A stretch of 64,000 nt of DNA, from NCBI GenBank assembly GCA_963969365.1, contig OZ017748.1, forward strand, positions 930,001-994,000. Reading direction: 5' to 3'. How positions within the stretch are numbered: the stretch's first letter is position 1; each line of letters opens with the position of its first letter. The translations under genes and the position numbers were made by a program. The notes under the pieces were generated by a model. That model did not search any database and was not told the origin of the DNA. It worked only from the letters and a program-made list of their open reading frames with translations. This DNA is from Asterochloris sp. CNOR1. Its lineage: Eukaryota; Chlorophyta; Trebouxiophyceae; Trebouxiales; Trebouxiaceae. Shown here piece by piece: positions 46,347 to 57,695 of the stretch.

Positions 46347-48480
46347 TCATGGCAGCTGCCAAAGTTGTAGGGTGTCTGTGTCATAGGCAGCGGCAGCAAC
46401 CAGAGAGTTGTCAGAATCGTCATCCCCCGTGAACACTGCTCCGGTGATTGCCATGTTGTTCCAGCAGACTGAAAAGAGCACAGACATCTGCAAAAGCAGC
46501 AATGAGTGTCTCGGAGGTTAGCTGCTGGACATCGATGCCGGGAAGGGTAAATGAAGGACGGCCTGGGTGCAAACCTGGTCACTGTTAGTGAGCGGCAGTG
46601 TCCACACGTTGCAGGTTGCGTCCTCTGCTGCTGTCACAAAAATGTCTCTGCTGGGATGAATGGCCATGCAGGACAGCAGCCTGCTGTGAGCCTGCAGCTC
46701 CAGCTTCAGACGCATGGTAACCTGCATGACACACACGTGCAGACTCCCTGCACCTTGGCCAAAGACCCTGAAAAGCTCCTCTGCTCTTAGAGGCAGGAAA
46801 GCATGTGGCATCAAGGAAAGCACCACTCACCAGCTGTGTGCCTAGACCCCTGATCCTCCCCATGCACAGCCAGAGCGCAATGTATGCTTGCTGTCACAGC
46901 TTACATCTTGTGCAGCTTGACTGCCCAGACCTGGGATGGTGCAATTGCTATCTCCACCCACAGTGCCAGGGCCACACAGCAGCAGCCCACTCAATGGCCC
47001 ACACCTCACCATATCATGCAGCCGCACAACCCCATCTTGGAACGCCGCCACCACTGTCTCGCCTCGCACAGCCAGAGCCACGCAGGGGGTGCCGTGCCCC
47101 ATCAGTGCGTGCCTCTGTGTGTAGCTGCTTGCGCTGGCAGCCTCCCAGAGGCAGACTGCTCCGCCATCGTCGCTGGACACCAGGCTGCGGCCAGAGATAC
47201 AGACCGTAGAACAGAAGACCTGCTTGTGGTGCTGGCAGCCTCCAACCAAAAGCACTCAGCTCCACTGTTTTTGTTGGACACCTGGCTGTAGCAAGCATTC
47301 ACAGGCTCGCGTGTTATAATTCTGGCGCTAGCAGCCTGCCTGGGCAGAGATGGCTCCTTGGCTGCTGAGCAGCAGACTACAGCCACTTAGCTGAGGCATC
47401 CGCACTGTTCTCCACCGCAGCTGGGTGCCAAGGCACGCCTGCTGCGCTGTCAGTAGGCTGCATGGAAGCAACACTTCACGCACGCAACAAGGGCGGTGAT
47501 TTACCTGCAGGTCACGTCGTTTGTGAGATTGCCACGCCGTCCCTGCCAAGACGATCCTAGGGCTGTCACGGCAGAAGTATGGTGCTGCAGGGCTGCCACC
47601 AAGGCGATACTGCTGGGGCGAGGTGCGTCAAATATGTACACCAGGCCTGAGCTGGCCCCCAGACAGATCTGGGCGCTGCCATCAGCTGCAATGTTGGCTG
47701 CAATGCCACGTGCAAAGGTGGGGACAGGGGCCAGTCCCGAGACAAGCTTGGTGGGGGGTAGGGCCCAGCTGAATAGCAGCTGGCTGCCTGCAGCATCCCA
47801 CACCTGCAGCAAGCCTGTGCTGTGATCGCTGAGAACACAAACCCTTCAGTAGAATGTCTGGGGGTAAGAGCACTGGTGAAGGCTCAAGAATATCACAGGA
47901 AGACAGTGAGACTCCAGGCAGAGTCGCTGAGCGCAGGCGGCTGTCAAGTGCCGGTGGGGTATGCGTTGCAGTGGTGTGGCTGCTTGTGGCATCTGCCTGC
48001 CAGCATAGAAAACTGTTGCTTGAGCTGCTGGATGCAGCCAGAATAAAGGTGAGCCACCCTGCTGCTGTCACGCATTCAGGCCATATTGGTAACAGACACG
48101 ACAGCGGCAAGCCTGAGCGTTGCATGCGGCTACTCCCACAACAGGGGCGCACGCTGCCTGCAGAATGTTTTCTGCAAAGAATGTACCTTCGGGCTCGACA
48201 ATGTGCCGCACCTGCATGCCTGTGCCCAAAGCAATGACGATGCAGGTAAAGTCTGCCAGGGGGCACATCTGCACCTGCTGCACCTTGTCTGAGTGCTCCA
48301 ACAGACCTGTGGCGGCCTGCACAGCACAGTGCAATTGTACAGGATGTTACTTGCTGGCATCGAGGGGTGCAGGTGTCATGCTGACCTTGCTGCCCTGAGG
48401 CGAGAGTAGTGTACTATCCTGTGAACTGCCTGGCTTCACCAAACAAACCTGTAGCCATGAATGCAGTGTAGTATGGCATT
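46347..48480 (-). CDS. WDR54: WDR54-type WD40-repeat protein
   Basis: Exons on the minus strand: about 48455-48390 (VKPGSSQDSTLLSPQGSK), about 48318-48150 (VQQVQMCPLADFTCIVIALG, RHIVEPEGTFFAEN), about 47815-47518 (FARGIAANIAADGSAQICLG, SGLVYIFDAPRPSSIALVAA), about 47231-47009 (VCISGRSLVSSDDGGAVCLW, VVAAFQDGVVRLHDM), about 46720-46579 (ELQAHSRLLSCMAIHPSRDI, EDATCNVWTLPL) and about 46472-46347 (WNNMAITGAVFTGDDDSDNS, ending LQLWQLP). FARGIAA, the following '..SG.V.IFD' and the order of blades match animal WDR54 closely. That protein is poorly characterised, with reported roles in signalling and cilia-associated expression. The start codon is not pinned down; a first exon reading MPYYTAFMAT near 48480 is one candidate. 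No targeting signal is apparent. Confidence 0.88.
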
Positions 48481-49021
48481 GTATAGTACAAGGGCAAAGA
48501 GGAGAGCACTGTGTCTGCAGCTTGTCTCATGCCCTGCTCACCTGATTGCCATGAACATAGGCGAGCCCTTGAGAACTAGTAGTGAGATTATTGAAAAGCA
48601 GCGAAGGCCCATGCTTCACTGTGCAAGCTGTGTTGTGGGCTGCTCCCGGCATGGCCAATCAAATGACTTTCTCTCAAGATGCTATTCCAGATAGGCGTTC
48701 AATCAATTAGGGAATAAATGTATCCAGCAGATCATGCCTGGCATGCTGCAACATGCAGGAACTTCAGTCGACCTCACAGCTGCACTGACTGGACTCACCA
48801 GGCAGAGGAGGAGATCCAGCAAATACATATGCCACAGTGACAGGGAGAGCTCTGTATGTATATCCAGGTGAGGTTGCTCATGTGTCGTGTGGCTGTGACT
48901 GTGCTGCGCTGCACAGACCATACTTGATGTATACAGACGGGAGTTTAGCCTGTCAGCTGGGTCAGCACTGCTGACTTCCTGTGCACCTGGGCAGCACTGG
49001 CCAGCAGAGGCAGCGGAGGCT
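48481..49021. other. Divergent intergenic region with open leader frame
   Basis: This separates WDR54 and the alpha/beta hydrolase. From 48899 the plus frame that feeds the hydrolase is open and Ala/Ser-rich without an ATG, so the hydrolase start is probably in an upstream exon not identified here. A minus-strand open frame at 49215-48703 is a shadow. Confidence 0.4.
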
Positions 49022-51350
49022 GTGCCAGCCACCAAGGCAGCAGCAGCAGCATTTTGCGGAGTGACGCCGCGGGTGCCTTCCTGGGTCTTCAGCGCACCAT
49101 GGCAGGAGAAACTGGTGAACTTCCAGGGGTTGAAGACTTGGACCCGAGCCATTGGCAAGCAGCCCAAGAGATCCGGTTTTTTTGGCAAGAGAACTGACAG
49201 GTGACCACCAGCCAAGAACTGCTGCTTGTTCTACATTGACAAGAGCTTGTTTGTCAGCCCAGCAATCGTGCTGCAGGTACAAGCTCCCCCTGCTAGTGCT
49301 GCATGGCGGACCCGGCTTGCCCAGGTGAGGCGCACACCTTGTCACCAGGTTGTTGATGCTTGACCTCTTCGGCGCTAGCTGACTGAAGCGCTGCTGCCTG
49401 TGCAGCCAGTACCTAGAGTCTGTGGAGCTGCTAGCAGGCTCTGAGCGCCTTGTAGCCTTTTATGATCAGGTACATGTGGGAGATTGCAAAGGGTCCAGTG
49501 CTTCATTGCTGTCTGCAATCTGGGTTGTGCAATTCAATGTGTGCAACAAGTTGCTGAGCAGGACAAGCAGGCCACTGCCGGAAGCCATGCAGATGTTTGC
49601 TGGCCAGGAGCTGCTGTGGGACCACTATGCTGGTGTTGCAGCGTGTGTGCATGCCAGTATGCAGCCCTGCATCAGGAGCGGCAGGCTCAGGCGTCACGCC
49701 TGCTTGTGCCCATCTTGATGCCCTCTTAAAACGCACGTGATGCCTTTGCACCTCGCCCTGCCTGCCGCAGCTTCTGCATACATCTCAAGCTGGCAGCAGC
49801 TGCACAGCATTTTGGCACCTTCCACCAAGCAAAGGCACAACACCTGCTCAGTTGCTGACCCTGCACGACTCAGATATGAGTCAGCTGCACATTCCCCCTG
49901 CACCTTTCAGCAAGCACAAGCACCCCACCTGCTGAGGCTGCAGTATCAATGGCCCTTGCACAACTCAAGCTAAGGGCAGCTGCAAACTTCCACAGCACCC
50001 TTCAGCAAGCACGGCCACAGCGTATGATGAGGGCGCATTGTCACTGGCCCCTCCACAGTCAAGCTGTGAGCAACCACATGTCCCCCCTGCAGCGCAGGCC
50101 GGATGCGGCAACTCCTTCCGGGCCAGCGGGTTGAAAGGGCCAGAGCCTGCAGAGATGAGCCTGGACCTATACCTGGACGAACTGGCTGCTGTCAGGAATG
50201 CGCTGAACTTGGAGCAGTGCCATCTGATGGGCCATGGCTGGGGAGGCATGCTAGCGCTGGCCCACTTGCTACGCAGTGGAGGGGATGCCCAGGGGGTGGC
50301 ATCTGTCACGCTTGTTTCCACAGCCCCCAGCTGGGCAGAGGCTGTTTGGGACAGATCAACCAGGGTGAGTGAGCATTTGTGGCCACACACAAGCAGCAGC
50401 GATAACTGTTCATGGCAGAACAGTAGCGAAAAGGTGAATTTGGGCGATCTGCAGAGGGGTTGCATGCGTGTTGCTGGAATTCACATTTCTCGTCCGGGCA
50501 GCGGCTGCTCAGGACAAGGTAGCACAGAGTAATTGGGCTGCAGGCCTCTCTTGTGGCTTTTGCGCGCCCCTTTGCAGGCAGGCTGCAGGCTCAGTCAGCG
50601 CCTGCCTGGCCCTGCACCAGCAGTATTGTGTAGGAGGGCATGCTGTGTGCTGAGCTGTGTGCCGCTGATGTCGCCTGTCGCTGCATGTGAGCCCTGTGTG
50701 CAGTGGTGCATGAACTGCATGCATAGGGTCATCAGAGGTTGGCAACCTCAGAGGCCAGGCCTGGCGGCTACAGCAGGGGACACGCAATTCGCTCCACACT
50801 GTGCAGGCTCAGGAGCTGGAGCCTGCCCAACGTGACCAGCTGCTGCAGCATCCAGCAGGGACATCCACTCCAGAGTATGCCGCAGCTGAGGCAGCATTCA
50901 GGCAACGTTTTGTGACGCAAGCTTCGACAGCTCAGTGCATTGGAACTGCTGAGGCCGGCAGATCAGAAGCTGTGCGTGAGGCACTGGCAGGAGGTTCACT
51001 CTTCAAGGCAAGCATCAGCTTGCTGTCATATAGACGGACTTGGTGGCACCCCGCGCAAGATGCGCCAGCTCACCTTGTGCAGTGCAGCATCCTGCAGTGA
51101 CTGCCTCCTGCAGGTGGGCGGAACTTTGAAGGACTGGAATGTGACCCAACAGCTTGGGAGCATTCAGCGGCCAGCTCTGGTCCTTCAAGGCGAGCATGAT
51201 GTCGTGCTGCCAGAGACTGGACAGCGGCTTGCTGCTGGGCTGAAGACAGACCTTGTCACGCTGCCGAACTCTGGCAGTTACGTTCACATTGACGCATACC
51301 AGGATTGCCTTTCAAAGATCAAAGATCATCTTGAACAGCATGACCCCTAA
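49022..51350 (+). CDS. Proline-iminopeptidase-like alpha/beta hydrolase with Gly in place of the nucleophile Ser
   Basis: The fold is that of family S33 prolyl aminopeptidases and related amidases. Exons: up to 49200 (EKLVNFQGLKTWTRAIGK), 49278-49325 (YKLPLLVLHGGPGLP, the oxyanion HGGPG), 49409-49469 (YLESVELLAGSERLVAFYDQ), about 50099-50364 (AGCGNSF; YLDELAAVRNALNLEQCHLM; then GHGWGG), about 50802-50920, 50941-51005 (LRPADQKLCVRHW), and 51114-51350 (QRPALVLQGEHDVVLPE, SYVHIDAYQDCL). The acid (GEHD) and His (VHID) regions remain, but the nucleophile elbow, normally GHSWGG or similar, reads GHGWGG (codon GGC at about 50235). All else looks intact and intron phases join (AG|G at 49200/49278). 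Either the enzyme is dead, or it uses other chemistry. The true ATG lies upstream or is missed; 49022 is only where the clearly protein-like leader begins. Confidence 0.85.
49760..50035 (+). repeat. Degenerate tandem units in a hydrolase intron
   Basis: Units of about 80-100 bp share a CACC(C/T)TTC(A/C)(A/G)CAAGCA core, seen near 49818, 49902 and 49995. No match to the adjoining exon is obvious. Confidence 0.55.
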
Positions 51351-51600
51351 GGCTCTTGCTCAGGCTTTCTGTTGGCACTGGCCTCAAGCGGCTTTGAAAA
51401 TCTGGCCCAATCTGTACCCAGAGTCATGCTCAGAAATGATCAAACTGTCTCGTCTGGTGTTCAAAGCATGTCAGATGGTAGCCGACAGGGAGGATGGCAT
51501 CAGGCATCTGGAAGTCAAGCAAAACACATGCAGCATCATCAACAGGCTTTGTGATGGCGAAGGTGGGGGCTGGCAGGGCTGAAAGCTGCTTGCTGCCGCC

Positions 51601-52240
51601 TCAGGCCTGCTCCTTGATCAGCTGGTCTAGTTGCTGCAGCTCCTGCACCCTCTCCCCAATCTCACGCCTGATCCTGTTGGCTGTCTGCTGAAATTCAGCT
51701 GGCCGCATGACTCCCTGCATCTCTGCCAGAAAGGCCTTGCGCTCACGGATCTCCTGCAGCACCCTGTCAAACAGCTGCTCCAGCTCTGCAGGGCTGCCGC
51801 GCTGCACTGCGCACAGGCGGGGGGCTGCTGGGGCTGGCACCGGCGGCCTGCCGCGAAATTGCATGGCCTGGGCACAACGCTCCTTCTCTGCAGTGTCCAG
51901 CAAGGGGCCTGCAGTTGGGGCAGGCCAGGGCGTCAGCGCCGGCTGATAGCCCAAAGTATTGCATGGCCTAGATGTTGCGTCCTCTCTGAGGCCTGCCTGC
52001 ACAGCATGTGATGATGTCAGCAGAACCTATTTCCTCTGGGTAAGGAGCAGCCCACAGAAGCCACCCAGCCCACAGTTACGGAGCAGTCAACTGCACCAGA
52101 GTGTCATCTGCAGCTGACTGCAGAGATCCCCACCTCTTGGCAGCGGCGGGGGTGCACTCTCCCTGGCAAGCTCCTGTGCAGCCAGCTCCTTCAGGCATGC
52201 AGGGCACAGCTCAGCTGCACAGCACAGCCAGCGTACACAG
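51601..52240 (-). CDS. UPF0193 (EVG1/C22orf23)-like protein, 3' part
   Basis: The last exon (about 51915-51601) reads EKERCAQAMQFRGRPPVPAP, then ELEQLFDRVLQEIRERKAFL, AEMQ and IRREIGERVQELQQLDQLIK. This follows the C-terminal block of UPF0193 proteins, where 'ELVKEIQERKEFLADME' precedes an IS.K(I/L)RE(L/M)..ID helix. An upstream exon about 52236-52130 (ELCPACLKELAAQELAREs) has a good CAG acceptor and joins through a GTGGGG donor. The 5' part is unresolved and may extend into 52.3-53.2 kb. The family is small, helical and of unknown function; its presence in animals and protists with cilia is my recollection, not tested here. Confidence 0.6.
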
Positions 52241-53049
52241 CGCCATGGCATAGTGCAAGGCAGCAGGCATGCTGTGCCATGCGGCGTGCTGATTGCCATG
52301 CTTGGTGCAGGGCACGACTGCAAGGGTGGCAGGTGGCAGCCTTGGGGTTGCTGGGCTGCACACAGACGAGTCGTGCACAGGGTGCAGGGCCCAGCATCAC
52401 GTCATGTCGTCTAGCTGTGGCCCTGCCTGCAGGATGACATCTGCTCGGCGCCTGCCGCCGGCCTGGCTCGGTGGGCAGCAGCTGCTGGCTGCCCTCCAAG
52501 CCTGCCCGACCCGTGGCACCGCCACTCGGGGCTTGACCGGTGCCTTGGCTCTGGCAGGGCGCCCTGCAGCATGCAGAACTTGCTGGGGCTGGCTGCACAC
52601 TGGTCACAGCAGAGGGCTGGCAAGAGGCCCTGCAGCATGCAGGACCACCTATGGCCTGGTCACAGCGGCTGACTCTGGCGGAGGCTCTGCAGCGTGCAGG
52701 ACTGCTGGTGCAACAATGGCGCCACTGTTGTGATCTCATGAAACTTGCTGGTGCACAGCTAACTGAGTCATTGCCATCGGCAATCCTGCACACAAATGTA
52801 CAGGTGTGCCATCTCAGCTTGCTGGGTACCTGGTAGGCAGCTGGCCTGACTGCATCTGCATGCCATGTATGGCTGCACCCCTAGCTGCTGGGCTTGCCCA
52901 GAGGGCAAGTCGAAAGTCCAGCATCCTCCCTGCCCAGACTGCAACAGGTTGGTGGTCATATCCATGCTGCAAGGAAAAGCTCTGAAACGCCGGCGCCACA
53001 GCAACCTTGGTGGCAGGTGCTTGCTGATTGTCGACTCATGCCTGCATAC
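52241..53049. other. Repeat-rich stretch, possible 5' part of the UPF0193-like gene
   Basis: This stretch probably contains introns and missed 5' exons of the minus-strand neighbour. Plus and minus open frames here are short and mutually overlapping. A tandem degenerate repeat built on GCCCTGCAGCATGCAG occupies about 52560-52720. No exon is recognised with confidence. Confidence 0.35.
52555..52720 (+). repeat. Degenerate tandem repeat
   Basis: GCCCTGCAGCATGCAGAACT (52561), GCCCTGCAGCATGCAGGACC (about 52628) and GCTCTGCAGCGTGCAGGACT (about 52684) mark units of about 60 bp. Confidence 0.8.
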
Positions 53050-53180
53050 TCAGGTGCTGTGCTCGCCTGGAGGGGGAGGCATCCACCCAGCATCCTTCCT
53101 GGCCTGCACCCTGGCCAGATTGTTCTGCGAGAAGGTGTTGCCCTGCTTGCGCCCCAGCAGGTCGCCGCCATAAAGAGTGT
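53050..53180 (-). CDS. Protein-like exon of an unassigned minus-strand gene
   Basis: The minus strand reads KALYTLYGGDLLGRKQGNTF, then SQNNLARVQARKDAGWMPPP and a stop at 53050. The composition (Gly/Asn/Gln/Arg-balanced, low in the Cys, Trp and Ser that mark random frames here) is protein-like, and a CAG acceptor lies just upstream near 53190. It may be the 3' end of a small separate gene, or a 5' exon of the UPF0193-like gene read past its donor. The family is not recognised. Confidence 0.3.
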
Positions 53181-53810
53181 ACAGTGCCTTTCCAGCTGCG
53201 CTGCTCCTGCAGCATCGACCGTGAAGTCTGCAGCACTGATCACTTGGACCAGAAAGTGAAGCAGGGGCTGAGCACAGACCTGCCAAGGATCTGCCAGCAG
53301 GGAGGAGCTGCAGGCTGGTGCTGCTGGTCGCCATCAGCGTGCTGAGCAGCCGTCTCTGGTTCGCCAGGAGCCATGGGGCACTGTGAAGGGGCTCTTAAGC
53401 GCTTCAATTGCAAAGATTGCAAAGCTGAGTGGCCACCTGTGAAGACTTAGAGCTCAGTCAGTTTAGTGGGCACCTCATTGTGCGGTCGCCTAGGAAGTGT
53501 TTGCAAAGTTTACAGCAAAAGCAAGGATTCTAAAGCTGTCTGTGACCTGGTCAGCGGGCTGCGTAGCCCTAAAGTGAAGGCACCAGTCGCTGGCCTTGCG
53601 CAAATCGATGTCAAGCAGGCTGCTGTTCATGGGCAGGGTCACCTGCTTGAACATTCCCTGAACAAGGGCCACTCAGCTCTCCTTCAACTCCTCTTCAGGG
53701 GTGGGGACACTCACTTCAGCCAGCACATAACAGTGGGGAGGTGCCACAAGATGAGCACCGCACACCGTCCAGCTGCTGTTCACCAGCTGTGATCACCCCT
53801 GCCCGGCAGC

Positions 53811-56484
53811 ATGCCGCCCTCGGTGCATGCTGAGCTGCTGCCAGAGAGCCCAGTGAGCCCAAGCCCATGCGATCAACAGAGCCAGCAGCACCAGGAATCC
53901 CAGAAGGACGAAGACTTGAAGCCGTGCCCACCAGCCTGGCGACGCTGCTTTGACAGCCTGCACGGCTGGGTGATTCAACCACATACTCCGCACCAGCATG
54001 CATTCTTTTGGACAGGCTTTGCCCTGACCGTGGCAGCTGGAGCCCTGCTGTTCCTCTGGGGTGAGCTGCATGTCGAAATACCAGGCACACTGACGACGTC
54101 TTTTGCACAGTTTCCAGTCTCACCGCTGCTGAGTTTGACCGTGATTTGGACTCCAATCAAGGAGGATCCCAGAGATCCTCATCCAGCCAAGCACCCTGCC
54201 GCTGATGTTGCCTCTGGTGCACATGCAGGTCTTCCCAAATTTGTGGATCATGTTTTGCGGCCAGGGATACACTATATCAGAGTGAGCTGCGGGTGCATGA
54301 ACTATGGGCTGTCAGCAGGTGTAAGCAGGTTCTCATGTCAAGTGCAAAGGTGGCAAGTCATACTCATGGCTTGTGTATGTGCCTATGTGGCATGGCCAGG
54401 GTCACACCTAAAATCCTGGCTAGCAGACACTCACCCATATGACAGCTCTGGCCGCAAACCACTTCGTCAGTCTCAGCAGCCAGCATGGCCTGCAGCAGCG
54501 TGGGCATTTGGGTGTCATGGCCACAGCTCAGACGCCCGAAGGCATCCTGGCCAGCCCGCCTGCTGTGTCTGCAGAACAGGGAGGCAGTGCCTTGCATGGC
54601 GCCTTTTTCTCATTGTGCTGTTGCTTGCCACTCGTCACGCAGTCCAGTGTCAACCCTCAGTGCTGCCCGCCAGGTGCCCAGCAGCAAGGCGCAGATCATG
54701 GGCTGAATCTTGGTTGGACTGCAGCTGCTGCCACAGCCCAGTGTCAGGCTCCTGTGCTGCCCTGCAGGTGAATTACAGCAAGCCGCAGGTCATCGGCATT
54801 GCACTGGCTGGCCTGGCGCTGCTACCAGCTGTTCTGGTACCCACCACCCCCCTTGTGTGGCTGCTGGCGGCAGTGCTGGGATTCTGGCCGGCTCTGGCCA
54901 CTGTCACCATCGGCACCTTTCTTGGTGAGGCTCTTCATGCGCTGAGCTGGGCGTCTGGTGGCAGTGGGACCTGTTGGCGAGAGCTCACTGCATGGCCTAG
55001 TGGAAGTCGGAAGGCTGGTCAGTGCTGCTTCCAAGGCAGAGAGTTGCTTGTGCAACCATGACGCCTGGTTCCTGTGTTGCAGGCATGAGCATCCCTTTTC
55101 TGCTGGGCAAGCAGCTGGTGCAGCACCGTGTGAACAGGTGAGCAGCCGCATGCGAGGCATTGGTGGCCTGGATGCGTGGCAGTGGAGACATGCAAGCTGC
55201 AGCTGTTGCACCGGGCCGGGTCCTTTGCCTTTTCTGGTGCCGGGCTGCTGTGTTGCATGCTGCACAACCTCCTTAGGTTGTGGGCCTAGCATTGAGCATG
55301 TCGCATGCCCCCTCGTGCAGGTGGGCTTATGGCAAGCCACGGGCGGAGGCTATGCTCATTACAATATCCGAGGCAGGCCCCTTCAAGGTGCGCTGCGGGC
55401 CCACAACCTGCATGCTCGGGGCAAGCCTTGCTGTGCAGTGCTTTCATCTCACTGCACCACCTCTTTATCCAGTCTGGAGCAGCATGGCTTGTGTGCTTCA
55501 GCAGTAGTTGTAGCTGCAGGTATGCCTCTGCCAGCATGCAGAGTAGCACGGTCAAGCTTTCAGGGGAGACCAAGCCTACAGCAGGGCTGACTGGTCTACG
55601 ATGCATACTATCCCATCCCCAGCCAGATAGGCATGTCTCCTCACTGCTTGCCTCAGTCTGTATCCCTAGCCGACCAGGTGAATGGCAAGGCTGCTCACGC
55701 TGGACCTTGCCCTGCCAGTGTGTCAGTCCTGCTGCACATTGCTGAAGCTGGCCCAGCTGTTCTGCCAGGTGGTTCTGCTGATGCGCCAGATTGTGCCCTA
55801 CACCTGGCTCAACTGGGCAGCCTCGGTGCCAGACGATGTGACCTACCCCAAGTATATCCTGGCCTCAGTGATTGGCCAGATCCCGCACAACAGTATTGAT
55901 GTCTACATGGGCCGCAGCGTGACCGGCATGGGCGACTTGCTCAAGTGAGCCGCTTCCGCGCTGCTCTGCTTATGGCTTTAGGGGGAGGGGCTGCCAGCAA
56001 TAACAATGATGTGCAGGGATGGCAATGTAATTGACGTGAGCACCTTGCTCAAGGAGCCTGCTGTGCACTGGGCTGCACTGCCGGCAGTGCGCTGTGCTGC
56101 CAGTGCAGCTCAGAGCCGGCAATGCGCTGTGCTGTCAGTGGCAGCATTCTGCACTGCAGCAGCTGCTGTCCCGCAAGAAAACCTGCAACAGGGATGCATC
56201 GCCGCTGCTTGGCTGCCTGTCCCCGTCACACACCCCACGCCTGCAGGGGCAAGCACCTCACCTGGGTCAACATTCTGCAATACGGCCTCGGGGTGGTAGC
56301 TGCGATCATCATCTTCATTCTTGGCTGGATCTACGCCAAGAAGGCCATGGCTCTGATTGAGGCCAGGGCCAGGGAGAGGTCCGGCAAGCGTGATGATGGT
56401 GTGCTGCCAACAGCATCTGATGCTGCACACCAGGTGGGCTTGCACCCAGTCAAGGCCGATGCAAAGCACTTGGCCCAGCAGTAG
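53811..56484 (+). CDS. VTT/TVP38 (SNARE-associated Golgi) family membrane protein
   Basis: VTT-domain proteins (TVP38, TMEM41, TMEM64; DedA in bacteria) are polytopic endomembrane proteins, several with lipid-scramblase activity. Exon 1 (53811 to about 54058) gives a cytosolic Ser/Gln-rich leader and a first membrane helix (FALTVAAGALLFLW) before a GTGAGC donor. Further exons: about 54769-54926 (VIGIALAGLALLPAVLVPTT, VWLLAAVLGFWPALATVTIG), 55082-55137 (SIPFLLGKQLVQHRV), about 55321-55388 (WAYGKPRAEAMLITISEAGP), about 55770-55944 (LMRQIVPYTWLNWAASVPDD, ASVIGQIPHNSIDVYMG), about 56018-56035 and 56249-56484 (LGVVAAIIIFILGWIYAKKA, ending KHLAQQ). The 'F.GMSIPFL' and 'P...Y.LAS.IG..P' motifs are typical of VTT. 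The 416-residue open frame 53811-55061 is exon 1 plus introns. A donor-like CAG|GTGGGC at 56433 could splice to an alternative last exon at 57189. Confidence 0.88.
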
Positions 56485-57695
56485 GCAGGGCTCTGCTGCT
56501 TGCAGGAGATGCTCTGCGTTGTGAAATTGCATGATTCATAACAGTGACCCAGCAAGGCTGATGGGAGCATCTGCACTCAGCACAGAGACTGAATCCCCCT
56601 GCAGTGCGCATGTGCTGCTCTTCTTTGTGGGGATGGCAGTGTCCAGGGTCTTGGCCCAGCGAGGCCGATGGGGGCATGTGCGCCCAGCACTGGGCATGGC
56701 CTGAAATGTACATGATGCTCCTGCGCTTATAGGGCAGCGCTGTGCAGGCTCCTGCCTCTGATGTGAGCATCCCTGCGCTGCCCTGCTCGAGCAGTGTGGG
56801 CTATGCCTTCACCTGCCACAACCAAGCGCAAACTTCTTGCTTTGTGGGGCCAGCACATGGCAGACCACCGCGTGAGGCGGCGACTTTGTGCCCCACACAG
56901 GCAGATTTATGGTCGCTGCAGGTGGCCCCTGGCTTGCAGCAGCCTGCTGTTTGGCGGCATGTGTAATCTGGCATACTGCTCTGCCCTGACAACAGACTGT
57001 TCGGCCAGCATGGACCACCTCTTGCACTGATACCATGCCAGACACCTTCAGGACTGCAACAGAAATCGATAACTCCGCTACCAAACAGCCTGCTACTCCC
57101 AACTCCTTCAAAGCTACAACAACTTGCATGTTGTGCACGCTCCCCTGGTCTGACTGCTCAGCTGCTGTCCTTTGCCCCCTCCCTGCAGGGCTACAACATC
57201 GACGTCATTGTGAGCAAGCACCCTGAGCTGGTTGACCACCATCTATTACCTGAGCAAGCTGATTTGAGCAGCGCAGCAGCCCCTGAGGGCAGCGCCGACA
57301 GCCAGCAAGTCCTAGTCCCTCAGCACAGTCAGAGCTATGATTGGGCGCCGCCAGAGGGGCGCATGCGCTCCAGCGGAGCATCCAGCAAAAGGCGGCTGCT
57401 GCCCCAGGCCCCGAATTCAAGCCAACAAAGCTGAATGTGACTCCCAGGACTAATGCATGTATTTATATAGCTTGCCCCCTTCCTTTCAGATCAAATGCAA
57501 GCCCGTGCCATCTCCATCATGTTGAATGCAAGCTGTAACCAAATTAATGATGCAAGCAGGTGCACTGTGACGCGTGTGTTCATCAAGTGCAGCATTCTAC
57601 TTTGTCACATGCATGCACCATCCACTTTGGCAGCATCAGCAACGCGTCAGATCTACAAAGCCTTCAGGTGAGCTGTTTGAATCACCGACAAGGGC
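56485..57695. other. Convergent intergenic region with possible alternative last exon
   Basis: This lies between the VTT stop and the SAC1 stop. At 57189-57434, after a CCCTGCAG acceptor, an open frame reads GYNIDVIVSKHPELVDHHLL and continues to a stop (ends NSSQQS). It could extend the VTT protein or end a small unrecognised gene. A TGTAA element at 57534 may be its polyadenylation signal. Degenerate repeats sit at 56500-56700. The rest is featureless. Confidence 0.4.
57189..57434 (+). CDS. Possible alternative terminal exon of the VTT gene
   Basis: The exon is phase 0 at its acceptor, as is the candidate donor at 56433. Spliced, it would replace the 17-residue tail VGLHPV... by about 81 soluble residues rich in Glu, Ser and Gln, with a basic SKRRLLPQ near the end. 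No family match is recognised. The chlorophyte-type TGTAA lies 100 bp downstream. Confidence 0.35.
   Translation, partial: GYNIDVIVSKHPELVDHHLLPEQADLSSAAAPEGSADSQQVLVPQHSQSYDWAPPEGRMRSSGASSKRRLLPQAPNSSQQS

Noticed and set aside
48703-49215. 170-residue minus-strand frame
   Set aside because: Antisense to the leader exon of the alpha/beta hydrolase and rich in Cys, His and Ser as random frames here are.
52860-52972. Plus-strand Cys-rich segment (CPEGKSK, then CPDCNR) resembling a zinc ribbon
   Set aside because: No flanking conserved sequence or splice-consistent frame, and it falls within the presumed minus-strand gene region.
53811-55061. 416-residue continuous open frame on the plus strand
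   Set aside because: Only its first part (to about 54058) and the stretch near 54769-54926 are exon; the middle is low-quality sequence between clear donor and acceptor sites of the VTT gene.
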